The notes under the pieces were generated by a model that saw only the letters and a list, made by a program, of their open reading frames with translations, did not search any database and was not told where the DNA came from. A stretch of DNA of 64,000 bases from assembly GCF_032380675.1 (NCBI RefSeq), contig NZ_JAWDIX010000001.1, positions 868,001 to 932,000 on the forward strand. Direction: 5' to 3'. Numbering within the stretch: position 1 is the stretch's first letter; each line of letters opens with the position of its first letter. The stretch comes from Anaerolentibacter hominis. Lineage in GTDB: Bacteria > Bacillota > Clostridia > Lachnospirales > Lachnospiraceae. The translations under genes and the position numbers were made by a program. Positions 57,512 through 64,000 of the stretch are shown piece after piece.

Positions 57512-58825
57512 ATGATAAAGCCATACAGTATGGATGAAGTGCGCAAAGAACTGGATGCAAATCTGGAAGCGCTTCTGAGAGAACTGGAAGATGAAAAGGA
57601 AGAAGAACGCCGGGAGGAAGCAGAAAAGCTTGCGGCGGGCAAAGATAAAGAAGAAAAAACGGAGGACTTGCACCTTGTAAAACCTCTTCCGAAGGAGAAG
57701 AAGCAGGAGGGGGCAGAGGAACCGGACGCCACTGTGAAAGCATCAGAAAAGATCCGGGTTGTAAAGAAAATACCCGCACAAAATGTGCGTGAACAGAATG
57801 TGCGCGAACAGAATACGCGTGAGCAAATTGCACGTGAGCAGGATATGCCTGTTCTGAAAACATCAGAGAAAGTTTCCGATAAAGGTGTTTCAGACGGCGG
57901 GCGTGCAGGATCGGACGAACCTGTACATAAAGCGGAGCCTTCGAAAAAGGCGGGGAAAGCTGCCGCTGAGCCTGTTTCGCGTGAGCATACAATCGGACAG
58001 ACCATTCGGGAACAAAGTGCCGGCGAGCCGCAGGAGGCCGATCGGGAGAAACAGGAAGCGGCAGCCGCTTTTGCGGAGGATGAATTCGAATTCCGGCCGA
58101 TCCGCAGGGTGGAGGATGTACGTGATCTGGCGGAGCCGGTCATCGTATTTGAACATGTCTGCAAGGATTATCCTTCTGGCACCCATGCGATCCGGGATTT
58201 GAGCCTGACGATCCGCAAGGGGGAATTTGTGTTCCTGGTGGGCAGCAGCGGTTCCGGCAAATCTACCTTTATCCGATTGCTGTTAAAAGAGATCGAACCC
58301 AGTTCGGGGCGGCTGTATGTGAATTCCAAAGAGCTGACCCGTATGAGAAGACGGCAGGTTCCGCGCTACCGCAGGGGCATCGGCGTTGTCTTCCAGAATT
58401 TCCGGCTGCTGAAGGACCGGAGTGTATTTGAGAATGTGGCGTTTGCACAGCGTATCGTCGGTGTGTCAAATGTAAAGATAAGAAGAAATGTAAAGAATAT
58501 GCTTAATATGGTAGAACTAGCGGACAGGAGGAACGCATTTCCAAAAGAATTATCCGGCGGCGAGCAGCAGCGTGTGGCAATAGCCCGTGCGCTGGTGAAT
58601 AATCCGGTTATTCTGCTGGCGGACGAGCCTACCGGTAATCTGGACCCGAAGATGTCCTGGGAGATCATGAAGCTTCTGGATGAGATCAATAAAAAAGGGA
58701 CGACTGTCGTGGTCGTGACCCATAACAGGGAGATCGTGGACAGGATGCAGAAACGGGTTATTACCCTGAACCGGGGCGTATTGGTGAGCGACGAGAAAAA
58801 AGGCGGGTATACCTATGAACATTAG
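57512..58825 (+). CDS. ftsE: Cell-division ATPase FtsE with a long charged N-terminal extension
   Basis: A 437-residue protein; FtsE is usually near 230. The ATPase part starts at about residue 209 and is complete: Walker A GSSGSGKST (244-252), signature ELSGGEQQRV, Walker B LLADEPTGNLDP, and the switch VVTHNR. Residues 1-200 are charged and probably disordered, with a REQNV/REQNT/REQIA/REQDM repeat at 90-112 and a second REQ-containing stretch near 166. The GGGAGGTCAG site fixes the ATG at 57512. FtsE with FtsX controls peptidoglycan hydrolases in division. It overlaps ftsX by 11 bp. Confidence 0.93.
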   Translation: MIKPYSMDEVRKELDANLEALLRELEDEKEEERREEAEKLAAGKDKEEKTEDLHLVKPLPKEKKQEGAEEPDATVKASEKIRVVKKIPAQNVREQNVREQNTREQIAREQDMPVLKTSEKVSDKGVSDGGRAGSDEPVHKAEPSKKAGKAAAEPVSREHTIGQTIREQSAGEPQEADREKQEAAAAFAEDEFEFRPIRRVEDVRDLAEPVIVFEHVCKDYPSGTHAIRDLSLTIRKGEFVFLVGSSGSGKSTFIRLLLKEIEPSSGRLYVNSKELTRMRRRQVPRYRRGIGVVFQNFRLLKDRSVFENVAFAQRIVGVSNVKIRRNVKNMLNMVELADRRNAFPKELSGGEQQRVAIARALVNNPVILLADEPTGNLDPKMSWEIMKLLDEINKKGTTVVVVTHNREIVDRMQKRVITLNRGVLVSDEKKGGYTYEH

Positions 58826-59726
58826 TAATCTTTTTTACAGTATTAAGCAGGGCTTTAAAAATATTTACACCAACCGGCTGTTTTCACTAGCCTCCATCGG
58901 TACAATCTCTGCCTGTCTGTTCTTATTCGGCATTTTTTATTTTGTACTGGCTAATTTTCAGCATATGATAAAAGTTGCCGAGTCCTCGGTAGGCATCACT
59001 GTCTTTTTTGAGGAAGGGACGGACGATGATACGATTAAACAGATGGGGGAGGACATTAAAAATGCCCGGCCCGAAGTTTCACAGGTGGAGTTTATCTCCG
59101 CCGACCAGGCGTGGGCAGAGTATAAGGAGACGGTATTTAAACAGAAACCGGAGCTGGTGGACTCCTTTGGGGAGGACAACCCTCTGGAAGATTCGGCTTC
59201 TCTGGGAATTTACCTCAGCGATATATCCAAACAGAAGGATCTTGTAAGTTATATCGAGGGGCTTTCCGGCGTCCGTCAGGTAAACAGTTCGGACACGACG
59301 GCGGAGGGTCTGACCAGTTTTAATTCCCTGGTGGGATATGTGTCGATCGCGATTATCGTGATACTGGTTGCGGTTGCGGTTTTCCTGATCAGCACCACGG
59401 TATCCATGGGCATTTCCGTCCGAAGGGACGAGATTGCGGTTATGAAGCTGGTGGGAGCGACGGATTTCTTTATCCGTGCGCCGTTTATTGTGGAAGGTAT
59501 GCTGATCGGGCTGATGGGGGCGGCGCTCCCGCTGATCCTGCTCCGCTACCTCTATAAAACAATTATTGTATATATTTCTGAGAAGTTCATGCTGCTGGCC
59601 GGAATTCTGGATTTTCTGGATGCGGGCGTCATTTTTAAAACTCTGATCCCGGTATCGCTGGCGATCGGCGTGGGAATTGGTTTCCTTGGCAGTATCTGGA
59701 CCGTCAGAAAGCATTTGAAGGTGTGA
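58815..59726 (+). CDS. ftsX: Cell-division protein FtsX
   Basis: A 303-residue protein: cytoplasmic start SIKQGFKNIYTNRLFSLASI, a first membrane helix (residues 19-43), an extracellular domain of about 125 residues (ITVFFEEGTDDDTIKQMGED; SSDTTAEGLTSFNSLVGY), then three helices with the permease-type motif VRRDEIAVMKLVGATDFFIR. It transmits ATP-driven movement of FtsE to a hydrolase activator outside. Overlaps ftsE by 11 bp. Confidence 0.96.
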   Translation: MNISNLFYSIKQGFKNIYTNRLFSLASIGTISACLFLFGIFYFVLANFQHMIKVAESSVGITVFFEEGTDDDTIKQMGEDIKNARPEVSQVEFISADQAWAEYKETVFKQKPELVDSFGEDNPLEDSASLGIYLSDISKQKDLVSYIEGLSGVRQVNSSDTTAEGLTSFNSLVGYVSIAIIVILVAVAVFLISTTVSMGISVRRDEIAVMKLVGATDFFIRAPFIVEGMLIGLMGAALPLILLRYLYKTIIVYISEKFMLLAGILDFLDAGVIFKTLIPVSLAIGVGIGFLGSIWTVRKHLKV

Positions 59727-59779
59727 TCCCGGCCTGACGGGAATGGTAACAGACAGGTTTGCAGGAAAGGAGTTTACAG

Positions 59780-60967
59780 ATGAAAAAGACATTAAAGCAA
59801 CTTCTGACCATTATTTTGGTTGTTACAATGGTATTGGGCGGGGTAAAATTTACCGTGGACGCATCCAGCATTAACTCGGCAAAGAAGAAAGTAACCCAGC
59901 TGGAAAACAAGAAAAAAGAAATTCAGAATAAAATCAAGAATCTGGAAAAGGAAAAGGGTGATATTCTCAATTATATTGAAAAGCTGGACCGTCAGCTGGA
60001 AGAACTTTCCGACAGCATCCGGGAGACCGAGGGTGAAATTGAGACGACGGAACAGGATCTGGAAGTGAAGAGGCAGGAGCTTGAGGCGGCGCAGGAAGAA
60101 CAGGATAACCAGTATGCCACCATGAAAAAACGGATACAGTATACCTATGAGAATGGCGGCACGGATTATATGGACATTCTTTTAAGCGCGGACAATCTTT
60201 CTGATCTTCTGAACCGGACTGAGTATATTGAAAAGATATCTGAATATGATAATAACATGCTGGAGCGCTACATAGCGGCCAGGGAAGATGTAGAGCAGAA
60301 AAAATTAACGCTGGAGAACAAGCTCGCTGACCTTGAGACGTTGAAGGAAGAGCTTACCATCGAGCAGGATTCCGTGAATCAGCTGGTGGACGCCAAGAAC
60401 GCCGAGGTGGAGAAATACAGCCAGAAAATCAAGGATGCGGAAGGTCAGGCCAGCGACTATGAAGACCAGATCAAGAAGCAGGAAGAGCTGGTTGAGAAGC
60501 TGCTGGAAGAGGAGCGGAAGCGGGTTGAGGCGGAGCGCAAGAAAAATGAGGGCAGCTATAATTTTGACGCCAGCTCCGGTTTCCGGTGGCCGTTAAATGT
60601 AAGAGGTACGATCACCTGCGGCTTCGGCCCCAGAAAGAGTCCTACTGCGGGCGCCAGCTCTTATCATCAGGGTATTGATATCGGCGTGCCCACTGGTACT
60701 CCGATTGTGGCGGCAGTCAACGGAACGGTAACTACGGCAAGCTACAGCAGCGCGGCCGGCAACTATGTCATGATCTATCACGGCGACAGCAAATATACCG
60801 TATATATGCACTGCTCCAGACTTGCGGTGAGCAAGGGCCAGACGGTATCTCAGGGCCAGGTCATTGCCTATGCGGGTTCCACCGGTATTTCCACCGGACC
60901 CCATCTGCACTTTGGAATCTCAATTAACGGCGGCTATAAAAATCCGCTGAACTATGTAAAACAATAA
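59780..60967 (+). CDS. EnvC-like protein: coiled coil plus M23 peptidase domain
   Basis: A 395-residue exported protein. Signal peptide residues 1-29 (LLTIILVVTMVLGGVKFTVDA), a long coiled coil of about 30-250 in two segments, then a LytM/M23 domain. All zinc-site residues are present: HQGIDIG, and the HxH in GPHLHFG, with YMHCS between. Intact ligands suggest it may itself cut peptidoglycan, unlike enterobacterial EnvC, which only activates amidases. Placement after ftsEX suggests control by them. The ATG at 59780 follows AAAGGAG. Confidence 0.93.
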   Translation: MKKTLKQLLTIILVVTMVLGGVKFTVDASSINSAKKKVTQLENKKKEIQNKIKNLEKEKGDILNYIEKLDRQLEELSDSIRETEGEIETTEQDLEVKRQELEAAQEEQDNQYATMKKRIQYTYENGGTDYMDILLSADNLSDLLNRTEYIEKISEYDNNMLERYIAAREDVEQKKLTLENKLADLETLKEELTIEQDSVNQLVDAKNAEVEKYSQKIKDAEGQASDYEDQIKKQEELVEKLLEEERKRVEAERKKNEGSYNFDASSGFRWPLNVRGTITCGFGPRKSPTAGASSYHQGIDIGVPTGTPIVAAVNGTVTTASYSSAAGNYVMIYHGDSKYTVYMHCSRLAVSKGQTVSQGQVIAYAGSTGISTGPHLHFGISINGGYKNPLNYVKQ

Positions 60968-60978
60968 TAGAGTGAAAC

Positions 60979-61011
60979 AACGTGAGGAGAGCGTTCTCCT
61001 CACGTTTTCAG
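60979..61011 (+). terminator. Terminator after the envC-like gene
   Basis: AACGTGAGGAGA pairs perfectly with TCTCCTCACGTT across GCGT, followed by TTC. Partial readthrough to the S41 protease gene is possible. Confidence 0.88.
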
Positions 61012-61048
61012 TAGGAGAAGTTTGATAAGAGGAAAGGCAGGCAGATCC

Positions 61049-62296
61049 ATGGAGAATAAAAATAACAGTGGCTTTCTGAGGGGAATGCTGACCGGCTGTA
61101 TCATCATGATGGTCATCAGCGTGTTCGGTTTTTACGCCTATTTTACAAGTCAGAACGGGGGTGTGAGATCTCCCGAACCCTATGTATACGGAGCGGTCAA
61201 TTTAACTGAGGTCAACCAGAAAGTGAGTATGCTGGAAAAGTATATCGACAAGTTCTATCTCTTTGACACAGATGCTGCAGATATGACAAACGGGATCTAT
61301 AAGGGGCTGATGAACGGTCTGGGAGACCCTTATTCTGTTTACTATACGGAAGAAGAATATGCGGCTATGATGGAGTCTGCCGAAGGCGCTTACGTGGGAA
61401 TCGGGTCCTATGTCTCCCAGCTCACCGACGGACGGATCATGATTGTGAAGCCGTTTGAAGACGGTCCTGCCGATAAGGCTGGAATTCTTCCCGGGGATAT
61501 CCTCCTGACCATTGACGGAGTATCCGTGACCGGTATGGATCTGGAAACCGCGGTTGCCAAAATGAAAGGCGAGGCGGGCACAACCGTCGATCTGACGTTC
61601 TACCGGGAAGGGGAGACGGAAGATATTGCAGTTACTGTGACCAGGGCGGAGGTGGAAGTCCCCACGATTGCATATGAAATGCTGGACAACAAGATCGGCT
61701 ATATTCTAATTTCATCCTTTGAAAAAGCAACGGTACATCAGTTTACCGACGCAGTAGATGATCTGGAGAAAGACGGGGCCAAAGGTCTTCTCATAGACCT
61801 GAGGGACAATGGAGGCGGAAATCTGGACGCAGTGGTGGATATGGTAGATTATCTGCTTCCGGCCGGCAACATCCTGTCCACAAAGGATAAAAACGGAGTT
61901 GGGGAGAGCTATGACTCCACCGATGACCATCAGGTGGACCTGCCGCTTGCCATCCTGGTAAACGGAAGCACAGCCAGCGCATCGGAAATATTCGCCGGAG
62001 CGGTACAGGACCGGAATGCGGGCCAGGTAGTGGGTACGCTGACCTTTGGAAAAGGAATTGTGCAGTCGATCCTGCCATTTGAAAATGGAGAGCAGGGGGC
62101 GATCAAGCTGACGACCTCCGAATATTTCCTGCCCTCCGGAAGAAGCATCCACAAGGTGGGCATCACTCCGGATGTGGAGGTGGAGCTGAGCAAGAAAGCA
62201 AAGGCCGAGATTAAAAAAGACGGTGCTCTTTCCAGAAAGAATGACAACCAGCTCAAGAAGGCACAGGAAGTGCTGCTGGAGATGATGGGAGACTGA
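61049..62296 (+). CDS. S41 family C-terminal processing peptidase (CtpA type)
   Basis: A 415-residue protein: N-terminal signal anchor (MLTGCIIMMVISVFGFYAYF), a dimerising helical region, a PDZ domain (GIGSYVSQ; GPADKAGILPGDILLTIDGV), and the S41 core with LLIDLRDNGGGNLDAVVDM and the catalytic Ser in NGSTASASEIFAGA and Lys in FGKGIVQ. It trims or degrades exported proteins. In other bacteria such proteases limit EnvC-type hydrolases, which suits this position. An in-frame TTG at 61022 exists; the ATG is preferred. Confidence 0.93.
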   Translation: MENKNNSGFLRGMLTGCIIMMVISVFGFYAYFTSQNGGVRSPEPYVYGAVNLTEVNQKVSMLEKYIDKFYLFDTDAADMTNGIYKGLMNGLGDPYSVYYTEEEYAAMMESAEGAYVGIGSYVSQLTDGRIMIVKPFEDGPADKAGILPGDILLTIDGVSVTGMDLETAVAKMKGEAGTTVDLTFYREGETEDIAVTVTRAEVEVPTIAYEMLDNKIGYILISSFEKATVHQFTDAVDDLEKDGAKGLLIDLRDNGGGNLDAVVDMVDYLLPAGNILSTKDKNGVGESYDSTDDHQVDLPLAILVNGSTASASEIFAGAVQDRNAGQVVGTLTFGKGIVQSILPFENGEQGAIKLTTSEYFLPSGRSIHKVGITPDVEVELSKKAKAEIKKDGALSRKNDNQLKKAQEVLLEMMGD

Positions 62297-62298
62297 CG

Positions 62299-62769
62299 AT
62301 GGAGAAGAAAGCGAAATATATCCGCGACTCCTATACGGAGCAGGTGCAGATTTTATCCCAATATACGCTGAACGGTTACAACCGCCTGTTCGGCGGGCGG
62401 CTGATGCAGTGGGTGGACGTGGTGGCGGCGGTGGCTGCCAGACGTCATTCCGGCTGTAATGTGACGACAGCGGCGGTGGATAACCTCCGGTTTGAGGGGC
62501 CGGCCTATGCCAATGAAACAATTGTGCTGTGTGCGTCCCTCACCTATGTGGGGCGTACGTCCATGGAAGTATGCGTGAAAACCTACGTGGAGGAGCTGAG
62601 CGGCAGAAAGAGGCTGATCAATACGGCCTACCTGGTCATGGTGGCCCTGGATGAAAATGAAGAACCGGTGGAAGTACCCGGTCTGATTCTGGAGACGGAA
62701 GAAGAGAAGAGGGAATGGGAAGCCGGAAGAATAAGAAATGAGTACCGGAAGGCAAACAGAAGGAAGTAA
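62299..62769 (+). CDS. Hotdog-fold acyl-CoA thioesterase
   Basis: A 156-residue YkhA/BFIT-type thioesterase: NGYNRLFGGRLMQWVDVVAA near residue 23, with the conserved Asp, then TAAVDNLRFEGPAYANETIV and LTYVGRTSMEVCVKTYVEEL. It hydrolyses acyl-CoA. It starts 2 bases after the protease stop, with GGGAGA as ribosome site, so it is coupled to it. Confidence 0.92.
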   Translation: MEKKAKYIRDSYTEQVQILSQYTLNGYNRLFGGRLMQWVDVVAAVAARRHSGCNVTTAAVDNLRFEGPAYANETIVLCASLTYVGRTSMEVCVKTYVEELSGRKRLINTAYLVMVALDENEEPVEVPGLILETEEEKREWEAGRIRNEYRKANRRK

Positions 62770-62800
62770 CCCGGCTGTAATTATCCTGCCCTCCGGAAAA

Positions 62801-63439
62801 TTAGTCATAGTGAATCAAGAGATCATCTCCCAGATAGGTATGTCTGTTGTAATAGGAGTGGTCTCTTTTTTCCTGCGCTTTTTGCTCCAGAACCTGCCGG
62901 TATTCTTCTTTCAGCTCCGCTGTCATAGCCTGCTGGATCACCTGACGTTCCAGCAGAGCCTCGATTCTGCGGATAGAACGATCGCTGTATTCGTCATTAA
63001 CAATGGGCTCGTTTCGGTAAAGCTCGATTAAATACTGTGCCACATCGGTCCGTCCTGCAAAAATACGGCGGGCTTCCTCCTGGTGGGCAAACATATTATC
63101 ATCAAAACGATACTCGGTGTAGTAGGACAGATTCCAGTATAGCTCCACCAGATTATCCGCGGGAATCCACGGAAGGATGTCCTCCGGGATGGACTGAACC
63201 TCAATCTTCTCATAATCGGCCAGCCCGGACCATTCCTCGCAGTCAGCATCTACCGGAAAACGGAAGCGTCCGGATGCTTCGTCGTACCATTCGCTTTTTC
63301 TAATCTTGCGGGGCAGACCGGTGGAATCCACTTCATTGTTCAGACGATGAAGGACAATAGAAGCGGTCAGGCAGACTACTGCTGCAATAAGAATTAAGAT
63401 GGAGACGACGATAATCATTTTGTGACGTCTTTTCAGCAT
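62801..63439 (-). CDS. Membrane-anchored protein of unknown function, paralogue of the next gene
   Basis: A 212-residue protein with an N-terminal anchor helix (MIIVVSILILIAAVVCLTAS) and a helical outside domain. ADYEKIEVQSIPEDILPWIPADNL, FAGRTDVAQYLIELYRNEPI and RSIRRIEALLERQVIQQAMT match, in order, DEKLELMQVPAEILVHIPTDQL, LARPDFKECLIQKYEDEPVL and NRFLRMEAMFAYFVDKDLLT in the neighbouring partial gene (each shown in short pieces). No family is recognised. The start follows GGGAAGGATGG. Confidence 0.78.
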   Translation of the reverse strand: MLKRRHKMIIVVSILILIAAVVCLTASIVLHRLNNEVDSTGLPRKIRKSEWYDEASGRFRFPVDADCEEWSGLADYEKIEVQSIPEDILPWIPADNLVELYWNLSYYTEYRFDDNMFAHQEEARRIFAGRTDVAQYLIELYRNEPIVNDEYSDRSIRRIEALLERQVIQQAMTAELKEEYRQVLEQKAQEKRDHSYYNRHTYLGDDLLIHYD

Positions 63440-63460
63440 AGATAACCATCCTTCCCTATA

Positions 63461-64000
63461 TTAATCAAACATATGGGCCTTAATGCGCCAGCTGAGCATG
63501 GAGAAAAGAGCGCCGCTGTAAAAGACAAAGGATTCTTTACCCTTTTTCTGTTCGTACTTATCGTAAGCCATTTCACAGATGTAAATAGCCTCTTCCTTTG
63601 TGAGAAGGTCTTTGTCAACGAAATATGCGAACATAGCCTCCATTCTTAGAAAACGATTTTCTGATTCATCCGTATCCAGCACCGGTTCATCCTCGTATTT
63701 CTGAATCAAACATTCTTTAAAATCCGGCCTTGCCAGCAGCTCGATCAAGCCATTATACTGGTAAAAGATTGCCACCGTTTCGATAACGTTCCCCCAGTCA
63801 TCAGGTTCCGGGAGAAAAGAAATAGCAATGTAAGGATGACACAGTACAATATCAATCAGCTGATCCGTAGGAATGTGGACCAGTATCTCTGCCGGGACCT
63901 GCATTAATTCCAATTTTTCATCCGCAGTGAGGTCTGAGCCCCATATATCATCATGAGTTAAGATCCATTCATAACAGCCGGTATCATGGTTATACTGTAC
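63461..64000 (-). CDS. Protein of unknown function, paralogue of 62801-63439 (5' end outside the window)
   Basis: The frame is open to the window edge: 29 codons upstream of the TTG at 63913 (including GCYEWILTHDDIWGSDLTAD) continue the similarity to the neighbour, so the gene starts beyond 64000. The visible 179 residues contain the same Pro-Glu-Ile-Leu, Ile-Pro-Thr-Asp and Arg-Pro-Asp landmarks as the downstream paralogue, 21 bases away. The C-terminus (YSGALFSMLSWRIKAHMFD) is unique. Function unknown. Confidence 0.78.
   Translation of the reverse strand, partial: VQYNHDTGCYEWILTHDDIWGSDLTADEKLELMQVPAEILVHIPTDQLIDIVLCHPYIAISFLPEPDDWGNVIETVAIFYQYNGLIELLARPDFKECLIQKYEDEPVLDTDESENRFLRMEAMFAYFVDKDLLTKEEAIYICEMAYDKYEQKKGKESFVFYSGALFSMLSWRIKAHMFD

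Noticed and set aside
57487..58164. Serine-rich minus-strand frame of 225 codons
   Set aside because: It is the reverse of the Glu/Lys-rich FtsE extension; the low complexity is a codon artefact.
61712..62521. Minus-strand frame of 269 codons
   Set aside because: Antisense to the S41 protease and thioesterase genes, both clearly real.

Overview
The window reads as chromosomal DNA of a low-to-middle GC Gram-positive anaerobe of the Clostridia, most likely a Lachnospiraceae-type gut bacterium. The basis is strong AGGAGG ribosome sites, TTG and GTG starts, AT-rich vegetative promoters, a CIRCE box, a TPP riboswitch, BlaI/BlaR1, ECF sigma/membrane-partner pairs, oleate hydratase, DUF2089 and an FtsEX-EnvC-CtpA division cluster. 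This placement is inferred from gene content; no rRNA or tRNA gene was seen. About 80 protein genes are supported, many in short operons closed by clear hairpin terminators.

Layout. 1-5.9 kb: the end of a DrrAB-type ABC exporter, an HrcA/CIRCE-type hsp20 gene, a CbpA-like dnaJ, a MarR-MATE efflux operon and a small DUF. 5.9-10.6 kb: a thiamine salvage operon (TPP riboswitch, thiM, thiE, HAD phosphatase, thiD, cytX). 10.7-12.4 kb: mgtE behind a long structured leader. 12.5-18 kb: FadR, Fic, GNAT and an ECF sigma with a membrane partner. 18-22.7 kb: ilvD, a membrane-bound MerR regulator, and a RhuM gene sitting between a broken and an intact copy of one acetyltransferase gene. 22.8-28.3 kb: a BlaI/BlaR1-like pair with twin operators, a DUF2089/SHOCT-like operon and a three-gene membrane operon. 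28.4-35.7 kb: a TetR-type gene broken by a 7-bp tandem duplication, MBL hydrolase, GNAT, cold-shock protein, CarD with a possible structured leader, a large alkylsulfatase-like enzyme with a TetR regulator, and an XRE/membrane pair. 35.8-44.7 kb: oleate hydratase, an autoregulated membrane-flavodoxin/TetR operon with a nested palindromic operator, GPP34-like and MerR-like genes, a second ECF pair and an AT-rich alpha/beta hydrolase. 44.7-49.9 kb: AraC regulator and the Leloir operon galE-galT-galK plus a DsrE-like gene. 50-53.5 kb: acetyltransferase, LysR, PH-domain protein and a YmfI-like reductase. 53.5-62.8 kb: a hairpin array, YitT protein, a degenerate ABC ATPase, a CdaR-type regulator, ftsE with a 200-residue extension, ftsX, an EnvC-like activator, a CtpA protease and a thioesterase. 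The end holds two apparently paralogous membrane-anchored unknowns.

Points that stand out: (1) the mgtE leader, which shows terminator/antiterminator architecture but no M-box blocks that I can recognise; (2) a multi-stem RNA candidate before carD; (3) a sugar-type ABC ATPase in which the Q-loop, signature, catalytic Glu and H-switch are all altered, placed between a YitT protein and a CdaR regulator just upstream of ftsEX; (4) FtsE with a long charged repeat-bearing N-terminus; (5) two families of dispersed hairpin repeats lying near gene starts or operon junctions; (6) a dense hairpin array in a divergent intergenic region with a partial copy 8 kb away. No CRISPR array, prophage or complete insertion sequence was recognised.
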